Shown here in pieces: positions 50,299 to 61,317 of a stretch of 64,000 nt of DNA. The position numbers and the translations under genes are program-made. The DNA is from Paramyrothecium sp. XJ0827 (lineage: Eukaryota; Ascomycota; Sordariomycetes; Hypocreales; Stachybotryaceae). Location: contig JAJFPB010000001.1 of assembly GCA_020881915.1 (NCBI GenBank), forward strand, positions 5,208,001 through 5,272,000. Reading direction: 5' to 3'. Within the stretch, counting starts at the first letter, position 1. Each line of letters starts with the position of its first letter. The notes under the pieces were generated by a model. That model was not told the origin of the DNA. It was given only the letters and a program-made list of their open reading frames with translations, and searched no databases.

Positions 50299-50886
50299 GC
50301 GACGGAATCTCGCGCTGGGCAAAAACAATCCCTGATCTGCAACGAACGCCCCCCAAGTGTCTAGCACCGGGGTCGTGAAATCACCATGAGCCCCGAATAT
50401 GCATCGTTGGCCGAAGGAGGAGGTTTATGGCCTGCACTACATTTTTTTCTAGGGGGAGAGCCACCGCAGCACCACGTCAACACATACCTCTCATTTATTA
50501 CTCTGCTTTTTTGGCATAACCGGAACTGAACGGGACGAAGGAAATGATGGGAGATCTCGCTTGAGGAAGTTGGGTTTATCTCTGGAGTCAATATCGGCGT
50601 CACATCATGTACAAATGTATTTACTTTCTTTTTTTTTTGACATTGTCTCATGTGTTCTTTTCTTTCCATCTTCGGCTTCAGGCCTGGATGGTGTCCGTCC
50701 ATAGCAGGATAGAGTTGCCATTCATCACAATCCTTCTTGGCACTTCTTTCCACCTCTGTGCTGCCTTGATGCCTTCTAGACTTATTCCCAACCCGAGCAT
50801 GCTAGCCGATCCGAGAGGGGTCCAACGTTGCTGTCGGTATCGTACAGTGACTTTAGTTTCCACAGCCCTCCCACCGCCTGTAACAT
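50299..50886. other. intergenic region between convergent UBL3-like and ump1 genes
   Basis: No supported gene. It must contain the 3' ends of both transcripts; a T run lies near 50630. Confidence 0.4.
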
Positions 50887-51428
50887 CTACTGGATCTTGA
50901 GCTTCTTCTCCATCTCGTCGTGAACGCCAGCCACCGGCCTCGTCTCGTCACCGGTGAAGACATCCTCCCAGGTGATGGTGTCCTCGCGGCCCCTCAGGAT
51001 CTCCTCGTGGAGGCTGGGCAGGCCGCCGCCGAGGGCCATGGGCCGCCACTCGCCGTCGCGGACAATCTTGAGCTCCATGCCGCGGCGGATGGGCTCGGCC
51101 ATGCCGAAGGTGCGGCGCAGCGACTCCATGCGCAGCGACTCCTGCGTGGCCTCCCAGCTCTTGAGGCGGGCCTCGAGCGGGTGCGCGGAGACGGGCTGGG
51201 ACGACTTGGCCTCGAGCGGGGAGATGCCGACGCCGTGGCGGAGGGTGTCGTGGAGGCCCGGCGCGGAGGGGGCGGATGTGTTCTGCGCCGCGTGGGAGAA
51301 GGACTGGGGGTTTGCGTTGGAGGGCACGATGCGCATCGACTGGAGATGGGTTCTTTGTTAGAGAGACAGGCGGGACGGCGGCGATGGCGGAGGGTTTGGC
51401 GAGCAAAGGGAGGGGGCCCACGTACCAT
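50887..51428 (-). CDS. ump1: proteasome maturation factor Ump1, 2 exons with an ATG-only first exon
   Basis: The second exon runs from 51339 to 50887; the first is proposed as only ATG at 51428-51426, giving about 151 aa that begin MSMRIVPSNANPQ. The core is the Ump1 family: HDTLRHGVGI, HPLEARLKSWEATQESLRMESLRRTFGMAEPIRRGMELKIV, and a C-terminus GLPSLHEEILRGREDTITWEDVF. Ump1 is the assembly chaperone trapped and degraded inside the first 20S proteasome. The ATG exon joins through an 86-bp intron (GTACGT to CCAG) that leaves frame unbroken. An alternative is translation from the next Met, two residues later, without this splice. Confidence 0.9.
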
Positions 51429-51876
51429 CTTGGGCAGCTTTTTGGATGACTGTTTCCTGTATTAGGGTGTATAAGCAGGCGATGTGCTGTCTAGAGCTTT
51501 GCGGAGGCGGTCGGTGATGGCGTTGTGAACGAGGGTTGTTGGATTGATGATGGGAGCTGGAGCTGTCGTTCAGGCTACGAGCAGCCTCGCGTTCACTCCC
51601 GGCCTGCAGGTGCTGGGCTTTGCGAGACAATGCTGGGGCTCTAGCCACCACCGCCACACTGGGAACAGGTTGTGCAGGTACGTACTCTTGCCCGGCACTG
51701 TTCCGTTTGACTCTCGGCTCTTAAACCCGGTTATATCCGGTTGAAGCTCAAAGGGCGCCGATATCGTCATTCACCAATACCGTTGAGCCTCAGCTGTGTG
51801 ATTCCATTGTGGCATTCCATTGTCCTTTTCACATGGAACGAGGAGGCTCTATGAGGGCCCATATCGAACAGGCGTC
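51429..51876. other. short divergent promoter of ump1 and the ABC ATPase
   Basis: Only 448 bp separate the two starts, so promoter elements are probably shared. I did not find a clear proteasome-associated control element. No other gene is supported. Confidence 0.45.
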
Positions 51877-53811
51877 ATGAGGCCTCTATCGTCGCGGGCA
51901 CCCATCATCCGCATCGCCAATGGCACTTTCTATCGACAACATCCCAACGCCACCTCCGGCCAGGCCAACCCTCCGCTCTTCAAGGACCTGAGCTTCGAGC
52001 TTCCGTCCACCTCGGCCCAGCCCACCAATTGGTGCATAATAGGGCCCTCTCTCTCCGGGAAGACCACCCTCCTGCAGGCATTGAGGGGAAGACTCCTGTG
52101 CGAGCCGCCCACGGCGCGGTCCTACCCGTATCTCTCGAGTGATGAGGTTTCAACGCGGCTGAGGACGCCGCAAAAGGCGATCCAGTATGTAGGGTTCGAC
52201 GCCGAATCGTCGTCAGGCGGCCTGGGTGGCGCCGTTGAGACCTCGGCGTACCTGTCGGCGCGGTATGAGTCGCGGCGCGAGATTACGGACTTTTCCCTTC
52301 GAGACTTCCTTCTGGGCAACACGGATTTGAATCCGATGAAATCTCCATTGGATAAAGATGGCGTCGTATCGGCCGAGTTTCTGTCTCGCGTTGTCAAAGA
52401 TCTACGGCTGGAGCACCTTCTAGATCTGCCGGTGACATTCCTCAGCAACGGCCAAGGGAGACGAGCCAGGATAGCTAGGGCTCTACTGCGCAAACCCGAG
52501 GTGTTGTTGCTCGACGAGCCGTTCATGGGCCTGGACCCGCCCACAGTGACTGGCCTGAGCCCACTGCTACAATCTCTGGCCGAGAAGGCCAGTCCTCGAC
52601 TGGTGCTTAGCGCCAGGCCCCAGGATCCTATCCCGGATTGGATTACGCACCTGGTGTGTCTCAGGACTGACTGCCAAGTTGGGACCATGGGACCCAAGGA
52701 CCTGGTGTTAGAAGGGCTGAAGAAATACGTGCAGGGTGTCAAGTCGGGAGGACTGGAGGAGGACCCAAACCTCCCTGTCCAAGCTTTGGCGGAAGTCGGC
52801 CGGGTTCTGTCAGAAACTGGCGCATCTTCTCAGAACCAGTCTGCAAAGACGGCGTCGGCTTCGCAGGCTCCTGTGTTGAACCCTGATGCCGAGCCGCTCG
52901 TGGAGATGAGCGGCTGTAGAGTACGTTACGGAGACAAAGTAGCGCTTGGAAACTGGTCCGAACAAACCTCAGCGGGCGAGAAAGATGGCTTGTTCTGGAC
53001 CGTTCGCAGAGGAGAGCGTTGGGGAGTTTTCGGACCAAATGGGTCCGGCAAGACGACGATCGTGTCGTTGCTCTGCTCGGACCACCCTCAAACGTACTCT
53101 CTACCCATTAAACTGTTTGGTCGCAGCCGCTTGCCGGAGCCCGGCTCCGGCGTACGACCACTTACTTTCTGGGACATTCAGGCGCGCATCGGCCACTCAA
53201 GTCCGGAGGTGCATCAGCACATGCCACGAGGCCTCACCATCAGACAGGTCATTGAGAATGCTTGGGCAGATACCTTTCAATCGAAGCCAAAGCTGGACGA
53301 CGTGGCGAGAGACAAAGTCGAAGCAGCGCTGCGGTGGTTCGCACCGGAGCTCTCGCCTGGCGCAGGTGCCGCCGCGTCCGGGCAAGGCCTGAGCTGGGCA
53401 GACGACCACCTGTTCGGCGGCGTATCTTTCAGCGCCCAACGGGTAGCTTTGTTCATACGATCCATGATCAAGAGCCCGGATGTGGTCGTTCTCGACGAGG
53501 CGTTCAGCGGCATGGACGACGCGGTCCGGAACAAGTGCATGCTGTTCCTCACGGAAGGGCAAGAAAAGATGTACCACGGAGGTGAGATAGTCGAAAGCGA
53601 AGAGGCCCGGTCAGGTAATGTCAAGGTGAAGGGCTTGTCCGACCAGCAAGCCCTGATCTGCATCGCTCACATCAAAGAGGAAGTGCCCGACTGTGTGCGG
53701 GAGTGGATGTGTCTGCCGGAGGCCAACACCGGGCTTCCGGCGCGCTTTGGGCGCTTGGATGGACCGCTGCGCATAGATGAGAGGAGATGGCTAGATGTCT
53801 GGGGTTTCTAG
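51877..53811 (+). CDS. soluble twin-nucleotide-binding-domain ABC ATPase (YDR061W/ModF-like), single exon
   Basis: About 644 aa with two ABC ATPase domains and no transmembrane segment. In the first domain the P-loop is GPSLSGKTTLL, the signature is FLSNGQGRRARIARAL and Walker B is EVLLLDEPFMGLDP. The second domain has GPNGSGKTTIV and Walker B DVVVLDEAFSGMDD, but the signature reads VSFSAQRV, so it is degenerate at the expected LSGGQ. Paired ABC modules without membrane domains resemble bacterial ModF and yeast YDR061W, whose roles are unclear. It may act as a regulator or a nonexporting ATPase. The in-frame ATG at 51877 was chosen because the longer open frame starts at TTG. There is no intron. 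Confidence 0.9.
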   Translation: MRPLSSRAPIIRIANGTFYRQHPNATSGQANPPLFKDLSFELPSTSAQPTNWCIIGPSLSGKTTLLQALRGRLLCEPPTARSYPYLSSDEVSTRLRTPQKAIQYVGFDAESSSGGLGGAVETSAYLSARYESRREITDFSLRDFLLGNTDLNPMKSPLDKDGVVSAEFLSRVVKDLRLEHLLDLPVTFLSNGQGRRARIARALLRKPEVLLLDEPFMGLDPPTVTGLSPLLQSLAEKASPRLVLSARPQDPIPDWITHLVCLRTDCQVGTMGPKDLVLEGLKKYVQGVKSGGLEEDPNLPVQALAEVGRVLSETGASSQNQSAKTASASQAPVLNPDAEPLVEMSGCRVRYGDKVALGNWSEQTSAGEKDGLFWTVRRGERWGVFGPNGSGKTTIVSLLCSDHPQTYSLPIKLFGRSRLPEPGSGVRPLTFWDIQARIGHSSPEVHQHMPRGLTIRQVIENAWADTFQSKPKLDDVARDKVEAALRWFAPELSPGAGAAASGQGLSWADDHLFGGVSFSAQRVALFIRSMIKSPDVVVLDEAFSGMDDAVRNKCMLFLTEGQEKMYHGGEIVESEEARSGNVKVKGLSDQQALICIAHIKEEVPDCVREWMCLPEANTGLPARFGRLDGPLRIDERRWLDVWGF

Positions 53812-54223
53812 TAAACCTGCGAACACGTATTTCAGCAAAGGCAAGGCAAGGCAAGTCGATACTTCCTGGCCCCCAGCCTGACACCGAGAATCCCAGTGTT
53901 GTGCTTAAAGATAGAGACGTGATGATAAATCCATTATTTGACACATTCAAATAACATCGGAAGCGACAATACAATTCTTACAATGCAAAGGCAACAAGAT
54001 CTGGGAAACGTGGTGAAGGGAATCAAAAGGTTGTAAGGTAAGGTAGATGAACACTACCTTACCGTGTAAGCTGCACAGTGTGTGTGACACTGCAATTAGC
54101 ACGGTTTTGTGAACGTCATTTCACATGTTTGTATGCATGCCATTTCGTCACCTGCGCTGCAATTGCGACGCCCAACCTTCTTCCGGCCTCCTTACGCATT
54201 CGTAAAACCCCAATCCTACTAGG
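53812..54223. other. intergenic region before the DUF202 gene
   Basis: Short and without a supported gene. It contains the 3' UTR of the ABC gene and the promoter of the next. Confidence 0.4.
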
Positions 54224-55134
54224 ATGACCGGGCAGGTTATTGACGAAGAGGACCTAACTGCCAGGTGCTGCGTGCCGTTATCAGCACTGACCGCACCCGT
54301 CGAGGTCGGCGGCATCGAGTACGACCAGTTCCCTCCCTCTTCCCCCGCCAAGCACTCAACACCGTGGCGCCGACACCGTCAAGTGTCGGTACCACGTTGA
54401 GTTGCAGGTGTCAGCGATCGGTTTTGATTGTCCGCAGGCTGAACTAACCATCGACTTGTCGCGATGATAGGTCGGTCCGCGAGAACTCGTCCGTCTTCTT
54501 TGAGTGGCCCCTCCTCGGGCCGCTGTTGTTCGAGAACGAGAGCAGCGATGCGCGCGACCACTGCGCCAACGAGAGGAGTAAGGACGACCCCCTTTCTGTT
54601 CCTGCCCAGTCTTCGACACCGCCTTGGGGGCGCTTGGCCAGAAACCGAACACCACTGACACAGTTGGACCAGCGTTCCTGGCGTACGTCAAGCTCTCGCT
54701 GTACATGGCCGTCATGTCTGTCGCCATCACGCTGTCGTTCCACCTCCGGCACCGCGCGACGGAGCTGGAGCAGCAAATCGCTAAGCCGCTCGGCGCCGTC
54801 TTCTGGGCCCTCTCGGTTCTGACGCTCTGCATGGGCGTGGGCAATTACATCAGTGAGTCTCTGCCCCTGTAACCCACCGCGGGAGTCCTTTCCTCTTCGA
54901 ACCTGCCCACTCACCAAAGTCCATGCAGAAACCGTGAACAAGTACAGCCGCAGGACTGCGATTGTGCAGACCGGCTGGAAGACTCAATTGGTACGTGCTG
55001 CGTCAGAGCGTGATACGGTTGGGCAGCGGCTCACTTTGTGACAGGTTCTCGGTGCAACGGCGACATGCATCGTCGGCACGTGCATCATTCTGCTGGTCAT
55101 CACAAAACTTCGTCGGCGTGGCAGCATAGAATAA
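54224..55134 (+). CDS. DUF202 family membrane protein, about 6 exons
   Basis: The well supported part is exons 54471-54577, 54673-54852, 54929-54990 and 55045-55134. They give SSVFFEWPLLGPLLFENESSDARDHCANERTFLAYVKLSLYMAVMSVAITLSFHL, then GAVFWALSVLTLCMGVGNYIKTVNKYSRR and VLGATATCIVGTCIILLVI, that is, three membrane segments and the conserved ARDHCANERTF motif of DUF202. The N-terminal exons are less sure: I propose 54224-54264 and 54329-54388, for a total of about 179 aa, because they meet the required phase, but the first donor (GTGCTG) is weak. DUF202 proteins are small membrane proteins related to VTC and YidH; the function is unknown. Confidence 0.75.
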
Positions 55135-55268
55135 CCAGACAGTCCAGCAATCCCGGCTTCGTCTTCAACTCATGCTCTACTAGTGCTACAAGCCCGTGAT
55201 ACAGTGTTTTAAGATCATTATGCAACACCAATTGCCCCTTAGATCCCACTCAAACTCCGGATGCTATG

Positions 55269-57535
55269 CTATTCCGATTTCTTCTTACAAAACAGATCCC
55301 GGGCATAAGCATCGGGCGGCGGTACCTCAGCTAGCTGCTCATCGTTGCAGTGCCCAACATCCCTACGGAACTCCTTGGCAAACTCGAACGCCTTCTGGTC
55401 AAGTTCTCCTAATTCGACCTCTTCGCCGTCCCATGTGAGGAGCGGAGGCCCCTCGGATTCTAACGAAGATAAAGAAGACTTGCTCTTGGAAAACGTCGTG
55501 AAGACGTCCAGATTCGACTTAGAATCGAAACCCTGCGATGCTTCGCCCGTAGCCCACTCCTCCTCTTCCTTATTTGTGGCCTCGTCTTGATATTCTTCTG
55601 GTAAGCTGTTGAGATCAGTATGAACCCCAATAATGGAGGTTGCGATCTCTAGACTGGGGTACATGAAATAGTAGCCCCTGAGGCGAGAAAGCCGCATTAG
55701 ATGCTCCATCCATGCAGGATATTTCTTGCTCACTTCCTTCTTCGCCAGTAGCGCCGGCGTTGTGGGCATGTTACTTTGCGCTTCCAACACCTGCGACACA
55801 AATCCATGCAGTTCAACCCATTTATTGCCGAGCAGTAAAACTGCGTCACTCGCTGGGGATTGCCAGAGGAAGAATGTGCCTTCAGGCTTTGCTTGCTGCG
55901 CGTCTGTCGCCTGTGGAGGTTGAAAGGACCTGGTCGCGTCCGGGTAGGTGGCCGGGATAGAAAAGCTCATACCCATCAACCTTGAATCCGCCTCACCCTG
56001 AAATTTACTGGAGTATCGACGGTGAAGCAGACAATATTTGACGTCTAGAAAATCTTTAGCAATGACAGGCCAAGCCGGAAGGAGGGATCAATATGTCTTA
56101 CAATGCAAGAATTGGGGAGATAGCTCGGTTTGCGGGGAAAGGATCAGGACATGGTTGTGCCCGGGGTTTTTGGGCCAGAAGGACTCCAGGAACCGGACCG
56201 ACCTCTCCTCTTCCGTCATTCGGTGGTTCGGTATACGGTGGTTAAGTGTGAGCATCTGGGGGTGAGAGGCCGACTTTGAAGAGACGGGCGGCCATTGAAA
56301 CTTTGATAAAACATTTTGCATGCCCTTTTCCAGCATAGGGGGAAGCTCAATGGTTAGATGGGGTACCGAGATGCCAGCCATGTCAACCCTCTGGAGTGAT
56401 CGAAGCAGTCTCATGAGATTGGCAGTGCCAGTTGGAGGTGCATGCACCAGAATATCGAAATGTATGCTATTCCACGCTACCGCGCCGGTTAGTATGATGA
56501 GTTCGATTGTACGGCTTGCAGCATAGTCTTACCTCCAAGGGCGGATGCATCGAGATTCCGCAACCAGGACAAGCGGGTAGCGGGGCGATCTGGGAGTTCG
56601 ATGAGAGCCGCTTTCGTGCTTCTGACTTGGTCGCGGAATCCGGCAAGGAAGTATGCCTCCTCGTTGGAAGTCGTATCTAAAAGGATGGCCTGTGGGTGCA
56701 TATAGGTGTTGAGGTGGTCTTGAAGGCATGGTCAGCCGGTTATCCGTAATCATTCAACCAGTGTTCTTGTAGGATCAACGTACAGAGTGCGCGCGCAGAC
56801 GCCAGCATCATGCGCCTCTCGGTCGAGTCGCTCGAACGTGTAGGACGGGCATCTAGAAGCACTGTCAGTCATTGGCGTTACCAAAAAACGATATATGTGC
56901 AACGTACCATGCGGAATGACACGACATGAGGCGTCTATTCCGTTGACCTTGAGCAGCTCTTGGATTGTAATGGTAGTCCTCCCAACGAAAGCGAAGTGTA
57001 CATAATTCTGACGCTCCTCGGCCATCTCACAAGCCATGGGCAGCAACGCCGAGGCGCTCCGGAGGCTTGCGGCGGCGAACAGGACGTTGCGGTTCTTCAG
57101 CATGTGACCGTTCGTCTCGGATATAGCGTGGACAGAGGAGCCCAGGTGCGGGAACTTGATGGGCCCTTCGTACGACCTGGGCTGCTCCGAGTTGCGATCG
57201 CGAGTCTTGCCGGGGCGCGCGGTGTACGAGCTCGGTGTGTACGGCGAGTCGTCTTGCGGCGTCAAGCCCGCCGCCCAGGCGTCCATGGGCGAGTCCGACG
57301 ATAAGCTGAAGGCCTTGTAGAAGGCAAAGATGACCAAGACGGCTATGGCGCTGAATGCGACTCTCCGAACGAGGACGCTGCGACGTGGGACGCGAGTGGC
57401 CTGCCACTGTCCGGCGTGCCCATGGCCATGGCGATGCGCGGAGCGTCTGGGGTCTCGCAGGTCGTCGTCTTTCTTGGCCATTTCCTCATCGTCGCGCCAA
57501 AGCCAGGGCGTAGGCCTGCCTCGCGATGTCGACAT
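55269..57535 (-). CDS. type II membrane glycosyltransferase-like protein, 5 exons
   Basis: Minus-strand exons are 57535-56908, 56852-56784, 56718-56533, 56476-56102 and 56044-55269, giving about 677 aa; all junctions keep phase and introns are 55-65 bp. A basic cytosolic N-terminus (R/H-rich, with HRHGHGHAG at about 34-42) precedes one membrane helix at about residues 58-75. The large downstream domain includes RNVLFAAASLRSASALLPMACEMAEE, FVGRTTITIQELLKVNGID, MHPQAILLDTTSNEEAYFLAGFRDQVR, and FLESFWPKNPGHNHVLILSPQTELSPQF. This matches fungal proteins that are annotated as glycosyltransferase 2-like. No clear DXD motif was found, so the enzymatic call is uncertain. It would be a Golgi type II membrane protein. 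It is convergent with the DUF202 gene at 134 bp. Confidence 0.8.
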
Positions 57536-59029
57536 GATTCGGCGCGGCTGGTCGGACGGACCTGTTGAGCAGAGTGGGAAGCGTAATAAGTCGTGGCGCA
57601 GGAACAACTCTTCACAGAGCCTGTCACATCTCGTCTTGGCTCGGCAACTTGACTGCGTGCGAGCGTGGGCCCTTGCCAGAGCCCCGACTGATCCCCGACT
57701 GAACCAATTGACCTTGTGCTGTTACCGAGTTCCAAAGGCGGCATGCATGGGGGCGTGGTGTTGGTGATGTCGAGTGGATAGAGGGTCGAGAGCGGGATGC
57801 GCAGACAGCTTGCGGGTGTCGTATCTGACCACCTGTGCCTCGAAGGATGGTCGTTGCAGGGAAGCTTCCTTTGGACGGGGCTCGATTGGGGATCTAAATT
57901 TCCCGTCTGACGGCCATTGCCTGGCAGACGCCGCATCCGGTACCTTGGCTCACCTTATTTTGGGGTCCGTGAGCGGAAGCCATGACAAGCCGAGGGTCCA
58001 CGAGGACCATCCAGGTACCTTTATTTGGGTGCAGAGCGCCTAGCTTCTGCCTGTAACGGTTTGTGGGACGGCGCCATTGGGCAGGTACCTTGCAGCCATA
58101 TAATGTAAGGTACGATACCTACCTAAGTAGGTACCGGCGACGTAGGGGGATGCACAGGGATCTACCTTATAGCGGAGTGCGGCGCGCGCTAGACCCCACC
58201 AAAAGCTTCCTTGTGTCTCACTGATGCGGAACCTCTTGACGTAAAGGCGTTCGATTTGTTCCATTTAGAAGCCGTATCCTTGTTGTATGCGTTGGGGGAG
58301 GAAGGGGAAACAGATGAGAGGCTTCAGTGTCGAATACAGCACGTGCTACCAGAGCAGTCAGACGTCCCAATGTCCAGAGACTAGCAAGACTAGAGGTTAC
58401 TACAATTTCATCTCCCTCGGTAGCTGTGGCAGGTACCTGACGTCAACCCTGTCTCTCCATGCAACTGTGGCTTACTCCTAGGGCCACCTACAACTCGACC
58501 ATGTCCGCTGCGATGTCATGGGTAATCAGGAAAAGAGGTGGCTGACCGTATCGCAACACTCAAAAGTAAAGGGAATAGTTTGTTGGGATTCATCTATTAT
58601 AAGGACATTTTGGAAAATCTTCATGATCTCGCTCCTTAAGGCTAATAGTGAATGCAGTTCCAAGAAGAGAAATGAAGGTAAATAGCACTATTCGATGCAA
58701 TACAGTAACTTAAGCCCCCAAACTTCAAGGCACCTTAAGATGCCCCTTGGGTCGGGTTAGGCGGTCCATCCACGGCATTCGGCCGCCGATGCAGTGAACT
58801 AACACCATTGGATCCTTGGAGGGGCAAACTCTGCCCAGCCAACCTGGTGGGGTGCGGCGGACCGAGAAAAAAAAAATATGGCCGGAAAAAATAAAACACC
58901 TTCACTTATACATGAATGAGAGAACACGAACCTTCATCACTCCTCGCATACCGACTTTACGAGTAACAAAGTCTCACTCATCCTGTTTAATTTCGGTGCT
59001 CGCAGGTCAAAAACTTCAACAAGCTCGAT
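57536..59029. other. shared divergent promoter region of the glycosyltransferase-like gene and syo1
   Basis: About 1.5 kb, no supported gene. GGTACC motifs occur at about 57940, 58014, 58084, 58130 and 58434. Confidence 0.45.
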
Positions 59030-61100
59030 ATGGGGAAATCACGGCGTAACCGGGCCAATGCCGGGCAGCGGAAAGATCCCATCGTGAAGCCCGTCAAGCC
59101 TCCTGCGGATCCGGAGCTCGCTGCCCTGCGCGAGGCCAAGATCCTCCCAGTCGTCAAGGAGCTGCAGAGCGCCGACCCCAAGGCCCGCTCCGCCGCCGCC
59201 TCGGCCATCACAAACCTCATCCAAGACACCAAGTGCCGGAAACTCCTGCTGCGCGAACAGGTTGTTCACACCGTCCTCACCCAGACCGTCACCGATGCTG
59301 CTCTTGAGAGCAGGGCCGCGGGCTGGGGCATCCTGCAGGTGTTGGCCCAGGAGGAGGACGCCGACTTCTGCATTCACCTTTACCGCCTCGACATTATCAC
59401 AGCTATTGAGCACGCCGCCAAGGGTGTAAGTCAAGACCTGGAACGCTGGCTCACTGTACCCTCGATCACAATCAACTAACCGTATGCTGTAGATTTCAGA
59501 CAAGTTGACGGCAAAGGACAGGGCCTTCTCGACCTTGCCCAAGCCCGAGCAAAGTCTCGTTGCTAGCATTGCAGCCTCAGTCGTCTCTCTGGTCACAGCT
59601 CTTGCGGAGGCCCAGGATGATATTCTGCTTTCCATCTCCAGCAAGCCTACCATTATCAACCTCATGTTCCTCCTCATCTCTGCTAAGGAGGAGGCCGTGG
59701 GCGAAGTAGCGACCCTGCGCACCGACGCGTTGGCGTGTCTCATGATCCTTTGCGAGGACAACACGAAACTCGCAGAGGAGGCAATGGCTTCTCAAGGGGA
59801 AGGGCTGGAGACACTGATGACATTGAAAGATGATCTCGGCAGCGATGGAGTCTTGGCGTGCGCCATCTTACACAACATGTTCACCTCGCTGGCTGGAACC
59901 AAGCGTTCCAAGGATGACATACCAGACGACTCCGTGGTGATACCGACCCTGTCCAAGACCATTGCCACCATCAACCTGGCAGAGACTGTCGTAAACGGTG
60001 GCGGTTGGTCAAGCCCCGTCGAGTATCAACAGCTGGCCCTCGAGACCCTGGCGTCTATTGGCACCACTCTCAACCTAGCGCTAGGTGGGGAGCAGCCGGC
60101 GCCGGAGAAGAAGGAGAAGGGCGAGGCAAAGGATGACGAAAACATGGACGAAGCCGATGACGGGGCTTCGGATGACGATGAGGCCGCAGAGGTCCCGGAT
60201 GCTGACGAGGAGGAGGATGATGATGATGATGATGAGATGGATGAGGACGAGATGGAGGCCGACATGGACATGGTCACTGGTGTGGACAATGACGACGACG
60301 ACGATCTGGACGACGTGCCTGTCCTGAAAAGCCTCCTCAACCTGGCCCTGCCTGAGCTTATCCGCATTGCTGCCTCTCAACCCAGCAACGAAGACGCCAT
60401 CCGACTGCAGGGCCACGCCCTCTCCGCCCTCAACAATCTCGCCTGGTCCGTCTCCCTCATCGACTTCTCCGAAGACCACAACGAGGGCATCAAGCGCGCA
60501 TGGTCGCCTCTCGGGCGTTCCGTTTGGGAGAACGTCGTCTCCCCGATCCTCGCCTCCGACACCGCCGACATTGGCCTGGCCACGCACGTCACCGGCCTCG
60601 CCTGGGCGGTGGCCCGCAGCCTGCGCGGCAGCACGCCCCTGAAGCCCGGCGAGCACCGCAGGTTCATCGCCCTGTACCAGGCCACCAAGGGCTCCGACGT
60701 CGCCGCCCCGGACGTCGACGACCCCTTCCAGCGCCTCGGCGTCAAGTGCGTGGGCGTGCTCGGGCAGCTGGCTCAGGACCCGGCCCCCGTGGACGTCAAC
60801 CGCGAGATTGGCACGTTCCTCGTGACGCTCCTCGCCGGCCTGCCGGACACACCGGCCGCCGACGCCGTCGAGGCCCTCAACCAGATCTTCGACATGTACG
60901 GCGACGAGGAGTACGCGTACGACAAGGAGGTCTTCTGGAAGGACGGGTTCCTGAAGCACTTGGACGACGCGTTGCCAAAAACACGAGCCATGCTCAAGAG
61001 CATTGACAAGAAGAGCCAAAGCGAACTGAGGACCCGAACCGACGAGGCCATCCTAAACTTGAGTAGATTCTTAGCATATAAGCGAAAGCATAAGCCGTAA
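59030..61100 (+). CDS. syo1: Syo1/HEATR3-type ribosomal protein importer (symportin), 2 exons
   Basis: Exons 59030-59425 and 59493-61100 encode about 667 aa; the intron has a GTAAGT donor and the frame is unbroken. A basic start (GKSRRNRANAGQRKD) resembles the N-terminal nuclear signal of Syo1. Helical ARM/HEAT repeats follow, interrupted at about residues 345-405 by a strongly acidic insert rich in Asp and Glu, then further helical repeats. Syo1 co-imports Rpl5 and Rpl11 with Kap104 and helps form the 5S ribonucleoprotein particle. The acidic loop is known to bind Rpl11. Length and layout fit the family. It is convergent with mlh1 (217 bp between stops). Confidence 0.9.
60218..60240 (+). repeat. 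in-frame GAT/GAG codon repeat (acidic tract)
   Basis: A run of GAT, GAC and GAG codons within the acidic insert of Syo1 encodes consecutive Asp and Glu. It is a trinucleotide-type repeat that could vary in length between strains. Confidence 0.7.
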
Positions 61101-61317
61101 AGACCACGAAATAATGAGACACGAACCATTTCTGGATACCAGCTCCTTCTGTTTCATAAAACCCGATTTGACTAAGAAATGATGAATATGGTGTCATCAA
61201 GCTCACATGCGTTGTCAAGCTGTGGTTGCGATTGATTGATTGGAAAGCGCGATATATAGTTATGATACGCCGAGATTGCAATAACCACCAATACGCCGCT
61301 TGCCCAGTGGAAACCCA

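Noticed and set aside
51820..51876. Earlier TTG start for the ABC ATPase
   Set aside because: The frame is open but the first in-frame ATG at 51877 is a normal start just before the first ATPase domain.
60081..61019. 312-codon minus-strand frame opposite syo1
   Set aside because: It mirrors a GC-rich, Asp/Glu-rich sense exon and has no recognisable domain. The sense protein is clearly Syo1.
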